Shown one piece after another: positions 22,801 to 32,943 of a stretch of 64,000 bases of DNA. The notes under the pieces were generated by a model. It saw only the letters and a program-made list of their open reading frames with translations. It did no database searches and was not told the DNA's origin. The translations under genes and the position numbers were made by a program. The number at the start of each line of letters is the position of its first letter. Positions within the stretch are counted from its first letter, which is position 1. Source of the stretch: Cylicocyclus nassatus (Eukaryota > Nematoda > Chromadorea > Rhabditida > Strongylidae); assembly GCA_958299035.1 (NCBI GenBank), contig CATQJL010000223.1:48410162-48474161 (forward strand). The letters run 5' to 3'.

Positions 22801-25800
22801 TTTCCAGCGGGGCTTTCCACCCAATGCAACCAATGTGGACGGCCTCATAAATCACTTTGTTTTTCTTTGTTACGCATTGGCAGTACACAAAGGTGACTCG
22901 TACTTGGGCGTAAACTACCTGTTTTTAGGTACTTTCAACAACAATTTTCATGACATCATCAACATTCGCGGAATTCGCTTACCCGAGTATAGTTCACAAG
23001 AGCCGGTGTAGCGACATACTCTCCTGTACCGTATGCCCAAATATCAATGTTTGGTATTGTTCTGAAAACTAGGAGAGTAAGCTGATCGTAAACAAGTTTG
23101 TTCGGCAAACTGACTTTCTCACTACGTCGGCCATCTCCCAGTCTTTTGGATAGTCGTGTGTCCTTCCGTCTGAGAGCAAATACAGAATTTTAGGCACATT
23201 TGCATCCCTCATTCCCTGAAATCAAGATTTTGCAGGTGAATCCCTGGATGACTAAGGTCAGCTTACGTTAATGGGATCTCGCAGAATTTCGAGCGCAAAC
23301 TCAAAAGCTCCACCGATGCGGGTGATGCCGGACACATGTCGCAGCACATCGAGAGCTGCCAGCAGATCTTCGCGGCTTGTGAATTTGTTGAAATTGAATT
23401 CCAAGTGCTGGGTTCCACTGAAGAGATTCAACTTGTGGGAAGTTACAAGCACACCCAAACACGGTGCTTACCTGAACTGGATGAGCATCACATGGGTGGC
23501 GGTATCGCCGATGGTTACGTGTTTTATGATGCGACGAATCACATCGATCTCATCTTGGAACTTATCCCTCAAGGATCCCGAACTGTCCAAAATGAATATC
23601 AGGTCCAGCGCAGGAGCACGTATGACACAGCGAGCTGAAATAGGGATAAAATTTTCAAACAAACCTCGCAATTCACAAAAGAGTAAAATCCCCTAAAATG
23701 CTATTCAACGTCCTAATAGCCTCAAACATTCATTCTCAAAGCATTTTTGTTCCTGCGGAGGAGCACTCCTCTCCAATCCCTTTACCTGCTGAGGCAATTT
23801 GTTAACTGATATGGAAGTTCAGTTAAGGTCATGCATACTGCTCATCAAATTATCCTGATGGTAATCATATCTTCGCTGGAGTTTGCAAGAATTTCAATGA
23901 CATATTTTTCCGCAGCTTGATAAAGCCCCTTATGTATTGGTACACTCCTTTCATTGACAGAATGAAATTGAATCACACTGCAAGACATCCATAGCCACAA
24001 AACATGAAGTTGACACCATTCTGTCTCTTATTTCGGTAAACCAACAATAAACTTCAGCTTTGCTGATAAATGAAATTTTTTCTTCGTACTCTTGTATAGG
24101 ACGCTTGGAAAGTTTTGGACGGAGTGAACAATAAATTGATAAGAAGAGTGAAAAAAGATTATGATTAATTTGCCGTTCACGTAAATAGAATCATGTCATC
24201 TTTATCTCTTTTGACTAGAATGCCAAGAAAACGCGAAAATCGAAAATCCTTCACTTCATGGGCCACTCATTAAAAAAGGCTCAAGAAAGCTAAGCGTTGC
24301 TCATACTTATTAGCAAATACTCAGAAAAAGCTATTTTCTGTTAATTGTTTATGCATTTTTGATCGCGAATACTCCTCCCTTTCAAGAAGGTCGGCAAACG
24401 AGAATCACATGCAAAAATACAAAAAAGCTAGATAATTCAAGCTGCACCGAATAATATATTAAGACTTTCGCTGCCTTTCAAAAAGAGTTTTCCCAAATTT
24501 TAGGTGGTCTACTTTTGCTACAGCGTGGTTGTCAAAGCTATACCCTATCTTCACTGCAGTTCGTTCATTTTCACTCTTCCTAAAAAATAAAAGTAGGTCT
24601 CTAGCGCCAAGTACATTAAGTCATTCTAAAAGTCTTTCTGTCATTTTAACCTACCATAAAAAACGTGAAAAGAAGGTAAGAAAATGCCGCAAACGCCATC
24701 CGGTATAGCTTTTCTTCGTCTTTTCTGCAATCATGTTCATGCGCTGGTTATTCCCGTAGTCACTAAAATAATAGCCATCTCGAATCCATGCTTTTACCAT
24801 GTCCAACTTTGGCAATTTCTCAGAGTATTCATTTTTAACCACTGGAAAAGCTGATAGCAATTAGATAGCGTAAGCGAGGTGCAATGCAACGTAGTCCTTT
24901 GACTGCTCTGATTGGCTTCTCGGTATCTTTCAAATAACTTTTCCAAAAGTCTTCACTTTTGCGAAGTCGTGAACACAAACGCTTCAAACACTAACAAATT
25001 TCGGATTTTGAAATTTTTTTGAAGTCGCTTGTGATTATCCACTATTTTTACAAAATGACTGAGCATTTACCGCCGCGAAATACCAAATTTCGCATTTCGC
25101 GTGTGAAGCCTATGGTGGGTTCAAAATCAAGAATTCGTAAATTTTACTGCCAAGGAATTTAAGAGTTGGGAAAACAAGAATAAAAAGGAAAAGTTGCATC
25201 GAATGACACCTTTTTTATGTGCCGTTTCAAGTTCCATGACTCTTCGAATGACCAAAAGTGGATTTTGATACATGAGAAATATAATTACAAAAATTATAAA
25301 AAGTCAGCTATAGGTGCTAAAAAAATTGCATTACATTTCACTCTGTTTATGCTCTCTAATCAGGGCTCGCACGAGCTGGCTAGCTGAAAATGCAAAAAAC
25401 GAAGTCCCCTTGCTTTGCGAATCTTTACAAGTCCCCATTGACCCTAGACCATTATCCCTAAAAAAATCTCCACTTCGACCAGAAAAACGTCGCAAATTCT
25501 GTGCAAGAACAAAGCCCCTCTTTGCATTTTGTCCCAAGATATCCAGCTTGGCTATAAGCCAACCTTGCCGATCCCTGCCTCTAATTGCTATCCAAGCTTT
25601 TGCAAAAGTTCAAAATGAAGATTCTGAAAAATTGCCAAATTTGGAAATGGTAAAACTCGGTTCGAAATTTCGGCAATTTTCTCAGCGACCACAAGAGTAA
25701 CAGCACAGGAATATGATTGCTGAAAACCAGAAAGAAAAGCAAGGTGTTTGCAGCGTTTTCCTACCTTACCCGCGGATTTTCGCGATAGATTTGAACATAG

Positions 25801-27754
25801 AAAGAACTTTCGAAACTACCCAATGAATGGTTTGTCTATTCCTCTCTTGCTACCTCGCTTACGTAACCAAGAGTGTGTCCATCTCGGCTTCTCATCTATA
25901 GCGGTCCTTAGCAAGTGTTGCGCCTTTTATTACGTGGACACGCTTAGCAGATCCATTCACGCTGTCATCTTTTTCAGTTTTTTGCTTGTCAGCATGTCAA
26001 ACATAAATCAGGCGTAACAAGCTCTTTGATTCTAATCTGGACCCTAATAGACGCGATAGGTACGACTAAATCTCTTCCTGATGACTTTGCTAATGCTTTT
26101 TTGGTAAAATGATGGAGTGATCATTCGGCAAGAAGAAGCCTGAGAAAGTGAAGTGGCGTCCGGAGCGGGGAGGAACGGGGAGAGGCCTCACCCCAAAAAT
26201 CGGTTGCAAAATTTTGAAAGTTATTTACATGGCTTATAAAAATGTGCAAGTGATTTATTCTTGTAAATAATTCGAAAAATTTCCAAAATATTTTAAAAAT
26301 TCAAACAGCCTTGTAAGAAAAATTTTTTTCCGGAGGTTATGGACCCACAAAGGTTTTGGGAAGCATGCTAAAAGACTTTCCGAAGTTACATCATTCGATC
26401 CGTTACTGAAGTTTAGCACTCATTAGGCGAGAAATCATTTGGCTTCGGCAGTTTGTAAAGTTTCTCAGTTCTCCCTTTTCTAAGAAATTTGTGAGATACT
26501 GCTGGAAAAGAAGTTTGCGAAATTTCAAAAAATTTCATACTTCATTATGCTCTTGATTATACCAGTGGACACTTTGATAAACAGTTTGTGAAAAAATTTT
26601 TGAAATTTCGCAAACCGTTTCTTTTCCAGCTGTGTTTCATGAATTTCTCAGAGAAGGGAAAGCCGAGAAACTTCACAAACTGCCAAAGCCAAATGATTCC
26701 TCGCCTAATGAATACTGATTTACGCTTTTTAAACTCAAGCTTGTTTCCCAAACGTCGAAAGTGGACTAACAATAATTCTCATATCTGTCATTATATCTAC
26801 AGTTCGGGAAGAGTAGTTTTGGAATTTCGATATAATTCTTGATAGAGAACCAAAATTTGGTGTCAAGAAAGTTTAATGAAAATCAAATGTTTTATAAGTT
26901 CCATACAAAAGAAGCTTCTAGATACATAAAGCAGGAGTTGTAGACGATTGCGCATACGAATTGGATTCTCTAGTAATTCTTTTCAGAAAAGGAGAATTTT
27001 AGAAGGCACATTGAGTTGATTGAAACTACGGCTAAAATTTACAGTTTCACCCTGAAAAACGTAGGTATTTTAGAGTCTTTACGTAATAAGGTGATTTTGA
27101 ATTTTGCGCTCTGCTGCTCTAAAAGCACATAAAGTGAGTCTATTTTTTGAAACATTCCTTTCCCTTTTTAATTGTTTTGTCAGTATCTTTGATTAAGATG
27201 GCAAAATGTAGGTTGCAAATGCCCTAAAACGATTTAGTAAAGCAAATGTCTCAAAACCCATCAGTGTAAAAGCATCCCGAACTAGTTCATACCCCTCCCA
27301 ATCATCCTCGAGCGCTCTTTGTTCCCACTGCGTGTAGATGGGAAAGTCGCAAAGCATAGCTATTCGATCGACATGACACACTAGTAAGCATACCGTAACC
27401 GGTTTTTGGTATAGTAACATAACGGTAGAGTGCCCGATTACATCTGTTTTGACTTTCTCCGAAAGGAAGAGGAATGTCACTAATTCGCGTATAAAGAACA
27501 TCATCTCGTCTTTGTCTGTGGGCGTCTCACATTATCCATTATCAACCAGCAGGTACCACACAGGAATGTTAGGCTATAGTTTACAACGATATATAAAAAG
27601 TAAAAACAGAAAAGAGAAAGGACATACGCTTCACGGATACGGGAGAATGCACAATTTCAGGAGGAGCCAAGCCATTGTCGATAATTTTCACTTGAATAGA
27701 AGTGCTCAGTATGCTGCTTAGAAGAGCCACCGAGTACAACCAAATGGCTCCCAT
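4880..27754 (-). CDS. Secreted cuticlin: signal peptide, two vWA domains, ZP domain (CUT-6-like)
   Basis: Predicted 22-exon gene, about 801 aa. Exons in transcript order: 27754-27628, 23634-23472, 23417-23267, 23215-23115, 23061-22983, 22140-22047, 21997-21853, 21784-21600, 21550-21455, 21401-21292, 21231-21133, 21084-21015, 20961-20831, 20776-20699, 17522-17448, 8488-8385, 8339-8263, 8207-8129, 6903-6822, 6760-6662, 5191-4998, 4946-4880. Every junction keeps phase. The start codon follows a TTCCAG 3' splice site directly and opens a hydrophobic signal peptide (residues 1 to about 20). vWA1 (about 51-215) has the metal-site motif DSSGS at 59-63, then YLLSDGRTHD. vWA2 (about 247-415) has DASES at 255-259, then VIVLTDGHS. 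The ZP domain (about 483-720) starts VTCNANS and includes QNRDGYNFNI, GLDINCFF, VHDCYVKSE, KCKISLC-type QCKISLC and PPQC. A furin-type REKR lies at 729-732. Such proteins are secreted to the cuticle and polymerise through ZP. Uncertain points: the donor of the exon ending 21853 (GC-AG model), the donor near 6662 (an extra GTG codon is possible), and the C-terminus. The stop at 4880 gives no membrane segment, unlike many cuticlins, so a further 3' exon is possible via the GTATGA at the end of the last exon. Two-vWA plus ZP matches the cut-6 type; one-to-one orthology is not established. Confidence 0.85.
5621..6407. mobile_element. Mariner-like non-autonomous element, TA-flanked
   Basis: The left end is TTAGATTGTCTCAAAAGTAA and the right end is the complement of TTAGGTTGTCGCAAAAGTAA. 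Both continue into AACTCCAT and are flanked by the dinucleotide TA (5619-5620 and 6408-6409). This end sequence resembles mariner termini (TTAGGTTG...CAAAAGT). The 787-bp interior has no recognisable transposase, so it is a deleted or MITE form. It sits in a cuticlin intron. Confidence 0.7.
7020..7800. repeat. Interspersed repeat with poly-C tracts
   Basis: A block at about 7100-7370 (poly-C, GCAAAATTTTTGAAATT, ATGTGCAAGTGA, CTTGTAAAAATTTTTTT, GGTTATGGACCC, GGGAAGCA) recurs in the same orientation at about 26150-26380. The part from about 7590 resembles the tandem units at 1668-2035. Open frames here are low-complexity or homopolymer readings and are not supported as genes. It lies in a cuticlin intron. 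Confidence 0.55.
8782..9875. mobile_element. hAT-like element with exact 8-bp target duplication ACTTTGTT
   Basis: Terminal inverted repeats CAGGGCCCGGCACGAGGTCG and its partner (TTTGCCCACCTTGTGCCGGG then CCCTG) bound a 1,094-bp element. The host octamer ACTTTGTT is present at 8774-8781 and again at 9876-9883. CAGGG ends plus 8-bp duplications are the hAT superfamily signature. No transposase frame is visible inside. It lies in the long cuticlin intron 8489-17447. Confidence 0.85.
9876..11078. other. Intron stretch without recognised features
   Basis: Part of the long cuticlin intron. I see AT-rich sequence and short chance frames, but no exon that fits the flanking phases, no terminal repeats and no RNA gene. 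Confidence 0.5.
11079..11210. mobile_element. Small palindromic MITE rich in CGTACGCCG
   Basis: GGGTTGGGCCAGACTACGC at the left pairs with GCGCAGTCTGGCTCAACCC at the right. The stem is packed with CGCGTACGCCG units. Length is 132 bp. GGG-type ends and short AT-rich flanks would fit a PIF/Harbinger-type MITE, but the target duplication is not clear. Confidence 0.65.
11240..11475. repeat. Interspersed repeat, copy related to 16365-16640
   Basis: Shared blocks in opposite orientation include GATTTTGAGAT(C/T)TTGTGC, CGAAAACGGCAAAA, GGTCCTC, CCACTGTGA and CTCCCACCTTC. The two copies flank the RTE retrotransposon on either side. They could be arms of one large inverted repeat with the RTE inside, or independent insertions. 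Confidence 0.5.
12152..12705. mobile_element. Unidentified insertion inside the RTE tail
   Basis: The RTE reading runs up to KYLGTLISADGTLQEKI near 12715 and resumes as INAAWLKWRSLTEIMCDK near 12150. The roughly 550 bp between does not belong to the RTE. It contains short inverted repeats (CTCGCGAAAAGTCCGCGAGA) and two similar units beginning GGCCAAAC(C/T)TTCAG. A possible GATAA target repeat flanks it. The family is unknown. Confidence 0.5.
14048..15172. mobile_element. hAT-like foldback MITE, family H copy 1, TSD TTCTTTAT
   Basis: Ends are CAGGGGCAAGCGTGGGGTGT and the complement of CAGGGTCAAGCAAGGGGTGT. The octamer TTCTTTAT occurs at 14040-14047 and 15173-15180. The whole 1,125 bp folds back on itself, with a near-perfect central hairpin at about 14578-14640 (TCTTAAAAGCTGTGGC and its complement). 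It splits the RTE, so it arrived later. A second copy in the opposite orientation is at 32003-32943. Confidence 0.9.
16365..16640. repeat. Interspersed repeat, inverted relative to 11240-11475
   Basis: See 11240-11475 for the shared blocks. The block abuts the 5' end of the RTE. The open frames here read through the repeat on both strands and show no family resemblance. Confidence 0.45.
16732..17088. mobile_element. TTAA-flanked MITE, family P copy 1
   Basis: The 357-bp element has ends TGGCACCGTCCAACCTGA and the complement of AGGCACCGTCCACCCAGA. It is flanked by TTAA at 16728-16731 and 17089-17092. Related copies are at 29481-29839 and 40556-40913, all about 358 bp. A TTAA duplication points to piggyBac-type mobilisation. 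There is no coding capacity. Confidence 0.8.
18075..19790. repeat. Giant near-perfect palindrome in a cuticlin intron
   Basis: Sequence from about 18251 to 18850 is the reverse complement of about 18865 to 19443, and outer blocks (GGTGCGATAG...CGGAGCC and complement) extend pairing to about 18075 and 19790. Each arm contains three units of about 170 bp, each with TTGCGACTTCATAGG and CGCCGAGA. The axis lies near 18850, flanked by a GGTGGAGACTTTTCACCCC stem. No protein is encoded; the open frames are arm readings. It is the main content of the 3.2 kb intron between the exons at 20776-20699 and 17522-17448. Confidence 0.85.
20050..20510. repeat. Short-hairpin repeat block (GCCGCCAG / GGTGGCACC)
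   Basis: Inverted pairs such as AAGGTGCCACC with GGTGGCACCTT, and GACCTGGCGGCAT with ATGCCACCAGGTC, recur at short spacing. Similar GCCGCCAAG / CGGCGGCAG sequence occurs at about 17830-17890. This is probably part of a mobile element related to the adjacent palindrome. It is intronic and non-coding. Confidence 0.45.
24640..25790. repeat. Diverged inverted repeat in cuticlin intron 1, hosting a hAT element
   Basis: The left arm (24640-24900) and right arm (about 25578-25790) are diverged complements. Both contain AGCAATTAGA / TCTAATTGCTAT, GAAAAATTGCCAAA-type sequence and TTACC...GCGTTT...CTTTC. A 69-codon frame at 24860-24651 lies within the left arm. Because the same sequence is repeated inverted, I read it as repeat rather than exon. 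Confidence 0.6.
25361..25577. mobile_element. Short hAT-like MITE, 8-bp TSD nearly exact
   Basis: Ends are CAGGGCTCGCACGAGCTGGC and the complement of CAGGGATCGGCAAGGTTGGC. Flanking octamers are TCTCTAAT (25353-25360) and CCTCTAAT (25578-25585), seven of eight identical. The 217-bp element sits exactly at the start of the right arm of the surrounding inverted repeat. Confidence 0.75.
26420..26711. mobile_element. Palindromic MITE with TCATTAGGCGA ends
   Basis: TCATTAGGCGAGAAATCATT pairs with AATGATTCCTCGCCTAATGA. CGGCAGTTTGTAAAGTTTCTC and GCTGGAAAAGAAGTTTGCGA pair with their complements further in. Length is 292 bp. No clear target duplication or transposase. It lies in cuticlin intron 1. Confidence 0.7.
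27193..27515 (-). CDS. Possible alternative exon or intronic ORF of the cuticlin gene
   Basis: A CCCACAG acceptor at 27516 opens a 107-codon frame ending in TAA at 27193. Spliced from exon 1 (phase 1) it would join in frame, giving a short alternative product that keeps the signal peptide but loses vWA and ZP. The C-terminal half reads like protein (CDFPIYTQWEQRALEDDW). I do not recognise it and cannot exclude chance. Confidence 0.25.
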
Positions 27755-29480
27755 CTGGAAGCAGAGTTTGAACAATTATTCTGTGGAGGAAGGTCGAGGA
27801 GACATAGGGCTTAAAAATTGGAGGCATGACCTACTGTGTTTCGGGACAAAAGAATGACCAAGCAAAATGAATACTGTTCACAAAGAGAAACTAGACAAAG
27901 TGATTATTTTTCGGACTATTCACAACGTTGATTAATGACGGGATGACTAGCAAGGCCAAACAAACACTCGGAAGCTGCGCAGCCCTCCTAAGGCAACGAA
28001 AGTGATAGTCCCCATTGAGGGGCGGGCCGCCATTATGCCCGTGACGCAACAAGGGTCGCCTTCGGCATGGTGTAAATATGACGCAGGGCTACCACGCTCT
28101 TGTAACCTTCATCTTAGCGAACTTTCGAGAAAAACTGAAGGAAGGCAACAGTCGCGATTGCTTGTTGAACAGTAGCTATAGTACTCGCGGGCTCACACTT
28201 TTCGCAAAGAAAAGAAATTTTGGGGAGTCCCGAGATATGTCGAAGCTTAGTGATTACTCCAAAGAGTGTGAATTGAGAAAGGGGCGAATCAAATATAGGG
28301 GCGGAAAAGGGAATTAAAAGGGCGCGAAGGCCACGAAACTATGGTACGAATCTGTGCAATAATCGCTTGATAATGCACTTTGAAAAATTATGTTTGATAA
28401 AACACTTTTTAGGCAAAAAAAACGAAATAGAACCCTCAGCAAAGATTTCGGTGCAAGTGGCTTAGCCATCATCAAACAAAATTGTTGTCTTCCCTTAATT
28501 TCCCCTCCCCTCCTCTCCCTACAAAAGAATCATAAAGTAATGCTCCTGTTCCTGAAAGGCGATAAGGTTCTTGATAAAGAGGTCCCATGCAAATTCGAGA
28601 ACGAAAAGTGTTCAAATTTGTAGGAGTTTTTGGAAGGATTAGCGAGCAAGCACGAGAAAAACCAATCTTTTTCGCGTCGCTCAGTCATGCCAAAAGTGGT
28701 ATTAGTCTTTGTAAATCGAAGCTAATCTAGCGGACTCGTTCTTCGCCATCGGTAAGCCAAACACATACGCAAGCTAGCACGAGTTTATACTAAAGTACAT
28801 TATGGTAGTTCAGAGCAGAATGAAAAAAAATTAATTTATATCATGAATTTATCCACTGCACCGAGAACACCCAGTCCAAAATAAAGAAAACAAATTTTGT
28901 GTTTGTCAATGAACTAAAGTGTTCTTATGAACTGTTATGTGCAAAGAATATTTCGAGGAAAATTCAAAGGTGCACGTTCTATAGTATGTGACCAGCTTTT
29001 GAGCAGAAATACGATTTCGAGAGTTACAAACAGCATTAATGCCTAGGTGGAGTACTAACTGTAAGCTTCATGCTATGCTGATCTCAAATTTCAATCTCAA
29101 ATTTTGAGGGGTTTACTAGTCCAAACACAATACTACTAATGTAAGCTAAATATGATTATAATACATTGTAGAATTACTGTGTGCTTTTCCGTTTTTGTAT
29201 AAAATAGATTCTCGCAATTTAGGGCACGCAAGCGAATTATAGCACAATACATCGTCGCATACAAAGGACTACGAGAGCGAAGCCATTTTCCAATTTTCAG
29301 TTTTGACTTCTAGCCGCAAATAAATGCCACTTTTTCACATCAATAGTTTCATGTGTCAACTTATGATTGAGCTACCTAATTGTTTGTCTCTCTGTTATTG
29401 TCGTAAGCCACTATCACTGCCAACGTTTTCACGGCTCAAGTTCGACACAGACTACAATGCGTGCTTATTCCTGGCATCAA
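27755..29480. other. Intergenic region upstream of the cuticlin gene
   Basis: Upstream flank of the cuticlin start codon, presumably including its promoter. The remainder has no supported exon, inverted repeat with clear ends, or RNA gene. A 79-codon frame at 28078-28317 has no family resemblance and no splice context. Confidence 0.5.
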
Positions 29481-29839
29481 AGGCACCTTTCACCCTAAGT
29501 TGAGGTCTTGAGCTTTTGGCAGCATATGATAGTAGGGCCTCCTATCAAGCTAATGCCCAAGTGAGGCTCAGAATGTTGCTTCGGAAGCGAGAAAATTGCT
29601 CCGAAATAACGAAGATGCACGAGGACCCCCAGACGGCACCGCCCCCGCCCGCTCCAGTAATGCCCGCCCATCCGTGCGCGCCCAACCAATCAGCGTTCCG
29701 GAAAACCGGCCTGCGGGTTCTTCGAAACGGGGATTGTTGGGGTTTTCGCGGATTCTCGACTTCATATTCGGAATCAGGAACATGAGAAGGCCCGGAACGA
29801 TCAAAACATGGAAGTCGAGAATCTGGGTGGACAGCGCCT
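29481..29839. mobile_element. TTAA-type MITE, family P copy 2 (decayed target site)
   Basis: It carries the same ends as 16732-17088 (AGGCACCTTTCACCCTAA and the complement of AGGCGCTGTCCACCCAGA) and the same interior order, including GAAGCGAGAAAAT, CACGAGGACCCCCAGA and GACTTCATATTCGGAATCAG. Flanks are TCAA and TTTA, consistent with eroded TTAA. Confidence 0.75.
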
Positions 29840-31265
29840 TTTATAAATCAAATAAAATAAAAATAAAAAATAAAAACTCTTTAGGATGAAACATAAAAAT
29901 GAGCTCAGGGTAATTTAGCTGAGAAGCAGCACCTCCGATACCTATAACTTCTGTAATGGTGCCAGGGGGTCCTTTGCTTGGTAAGTGGGCTTTTCACACT
30001 CTCACTATCTACATCTTCATCAAGTGGACAGCAAAGCGAGGTACAGTGCGTCATAGCAGTAGCTGCTTCCACAGTGTTTCTCCTATCAAGATTGCCTAGC
30101 ATGTTCCGCTTTCATCATCACGCAGAAGTCCTAGTGTTTGAAATAGAGTTGACCTATACCATAACGGTGAGAGATTATAGACTTTTCATGAGATTCCATT
30201 ACATGAAGGTTCAACATCACCGAGGAATTTCTAGAAAAAGATGTGTTTTAGCACACTAACTAGAACTGTTTTAGGAAGAGATTGGAGCGCCAAATTAATA
30301 GCGCTTTTACGAATTACGGGTATAAATAACACCTAGCATCAAACCGGTGTCCATAAGTACTTGCTGAAAGCGAGAAGTTTGGTCATTTGAAACAAAACCG
30401 GTTTTCTGTGTTTACTTACTGCTTAGTTCAGCCAAAAATCGAGCTAGTGATGAATGTGCAACTTTTGTTTTGTCTGCTTGAAAGTTCATGTATGTGAAGC
30501 CGTGCCATCGACCTACTGATCACGGGTATTCAGCAGTTTTATGTTGTTTACCACTAGTATCTATCGACCTTGAACAATAAAGAATATTGAGTTCGTTCTC
30601 AGAATTTCAGGCAACACTTGACCGAACACTGTTCGTTTTTGGCATTAAGTCTTTTCAAAAAAAAAACAAGTCGTCAGACCTTAAAAGGACGGTACCTTTA
30701 GATGTTTGTTTACTGCTTGACAAATGAGACTTTCTTCTGATTTGCTGATTTCAACATGAAGATTGTACAAATGATCTCTTGAATTCTTTCCCGCTCACCA
30801 TGGGTTCAAATTTGTGTGTTTACCCACCGAAATACGCAGTCAATCATGGTCATTAGGCATGGGTTTGTAAATACGTGAACAAAGATAAATAAATGAGCTT
30901 GAAAAGAACACCATGAAGCTCCTTGGTAGCCTCAACGCTTATCCTTGCTGCCTCAGAATTTTTTTTTAGAGAAGAGGTTTTGTGTATTTTTCTGAGTGAT
31001 AGAGCGCAGCAGTAATCCACAGAGCCCCCCCCCCCTCATGGAATTTTTGAAACTTTTAAATTGCTTATAAAAAAATAAGTTTGCAATTATATTTTAGATT
31101 GGTGCAAAAGTAATGTCCGCAGACTATGCGAGCAAGGTATGTGTATATAGAAATATACGAAAGGGACACCGTTTGATAGGATGATGCAAGCTTTACAAAA
31201 TTATTGCCAAAGATTCGCCCAAATTGTTGGCCATGCAGAGTTTAAAGCCAACTTTGAGCATTTAT
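29840..31265. other. Intergenic stretch without recognised features
   Basis: AT-rich sequence with chance frames on both strands at 29905-30259. A single mariner-like end (TTAGATTGGTGCAAAAGTAA near 31096) has no partner. Nothing else is supported. Confidence 0.45.
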
Positions 31266-31294
31266 CTTACAAGGAAACGATACTTGGTGACCCC

Positions 31295-31673
31295 GGGAGA
31301 CGGTCAAGAGGCGCGATTTCTCTGGCTGTCACCAACTTAAAACTCCAGTTTAGTGCTATGCGAGTCTTCAAAAATTACCGGATAAAGTGCTTTAGCTTAC
31401 TATCCGTCTGAGGTCACCATTTGCCGAGTTTCATGGTTTTTGCTATAAATTGAAATATTTACGAATTTGTTCTGAACTGCATTTTCATGAGTTTTTGACC
31501 TTCAAAATTGCTCTTTTGAATTTCTTCTAGAATATCAAGATTGAACAATTCATGCAACCATCTAATATATCTTCTTCCAAATTTCATATAATTTTAGAAA
31601 GTTGCAAAACACTTATTATTTGCTATTTGGTGTCCAGCTGGCAATCAAAATCGCGCCTCTTGACACACACCCG
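31295..31673. mobile_element. Nested MITE with target duplication GTGACCCC
   Basis: Ends GGGAGACGGTCAAGAGGCGC and the complement of CGGGTGTGTGTCAAGAGGCG enclose 379 bp. GTGACCCC is found at 31287-31294 and 31674-31681. An 8-bp duplication fits hAT. The termini lack the CAGGG start of the other hAT-like elements here, so this is a distinct family. Confidence 0.75.
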
Positions 31674-32002
31674 GTGACCCCGGCCATGTGGAATGCGATG
31701 TATACCATAAGGTGCATCTCAAAACGCTGATTCTAAATCTTTGCTCGAAATCTGCGAAACGATCATTTGAAGGCATTATGAACCTTGTTTCGTAGAAAAT
31801 TTGCGTACTTTTAGGTAGATAAAATCACCCAATTTGATCTATTTCAACGTTTGAAGCTATTGAGGAGAATCTTGAAAGGTGTAGGGTTGTATTTATACCT
31901 ATCTAAACAAAATTCAGCATTTGAAGAGGAAAGAAAATTTTTTATTAATGATTTTCACTCTTCGCCGTAGCGCAATTCACTTTTGAAAAAAACAATCATA
32001 AC

Positions 32003-32943
32003 CAGGGTCAAGCAAGGGGTGTGGCACAGGATCGCTGGTTACGACCCCCCCCCCTGATTGCTGTCTTAATAAGAGCCCCCCCCCGAACTATATACCTAAG
32101 ATGGCATTACCAAAGTTGAGAAAGAGGTTAGGCACAAGTCTTTCGAAACCCCTCCCCCTCCCATGAAAGCCCTCAAACGACCCCTTCTTCCTCCTCTTAA
32201 CTTCTGGACCTCAAAGTGTGACATTTTGGAGGACACCATCTTTTTCTAGAGAGTTCTCAGATTTCTGAGAGCTGTATGCCCGATTTTCTGTGACTGCACT
32301 TTACAATCACACGTAATTTGACGGCTGATTTTGATCTGAATGGGCATATTGCAAGGGCCATAATTTTCTTATGGGTGGGGCGTTCAGCTCCAAATTTCCA
32401 ATATAGCAAGAAGAAGCTATGTGCTCAATACTCATCCGGCAGCCGCAGCTTTTAAGGGGGTGTGCCGCACCCCATTAACTATATCAAAAAAACATTTTTA
32501 GCGGACAATATTTACATGAATCGATAGCCTAAACCTTGTAGATTCCATAGGACTGTTTGGAGCCTGATTTGTCTTCTTAGCTCTAAGTAATATTTGGTGA
32601 AAGCACAGCGATCAAAAGCGAAGAATGGGAAAAACGAGATTTTGGTTGGCTTCTAATTCCACAGTTTGCACGTCTTCTGAAGCGGGATTCCTGAGTTGGA
32701 CACACCTTTGAAACAAAGTTAACCATGTTGGAATTTGACCATTTCATTTAGGTAGCCTAGTATCTTGAATCTTCAGAATTCGCTCACACTTTGTCTACAG
32801 GGGTTAATGGACATGCTAATCATGGATATGATACGAGTATCATGTTATCACTATTATCAGATACCCAACTACGACCCCCTCCCCTTTTGACTACTCAATA
32901 CGACCCCCCAGGTGTGGCGTGCCGCACCCCACGCTTGACCCTG
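32003..32943. mobile_element. hAT-like MITE, family H copy 2, TSD ATCATAAC
   Basis: Ends are CAGGGTCAAGCAAGGGGTGT and the complement of CAGGGTCAAGCGTGGGGTGC. ATCATAAC flanks it at 31995-32002 and 32944-32951. It is in reverse orientation to the copy at 14048-15172. One arm (about 32460-32943) matches copy 1. The other keeps only its outer roughly 110 bp, and 32110-32440 holds sequence absent from copy 1. That unique part could be a remnant of a longer parent element or a replacement. Confidence 0.9.

Noticed and set aside
24651..24860. Exon-like minus-strand frame in cuticlin intron 1
   Set aside because: The same sequence recurs inverted at about 25578-25790, so it is a repeat arm; no phase-compatible junctions needed it.
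29905..30259. Third GARP-type gene fragment (a GIGG-containing frame on the minus strand)
   Set aside because: Only one short GIGG match, frame and splice sites are ambiguous, and there is no repeat structure like genes A and B.
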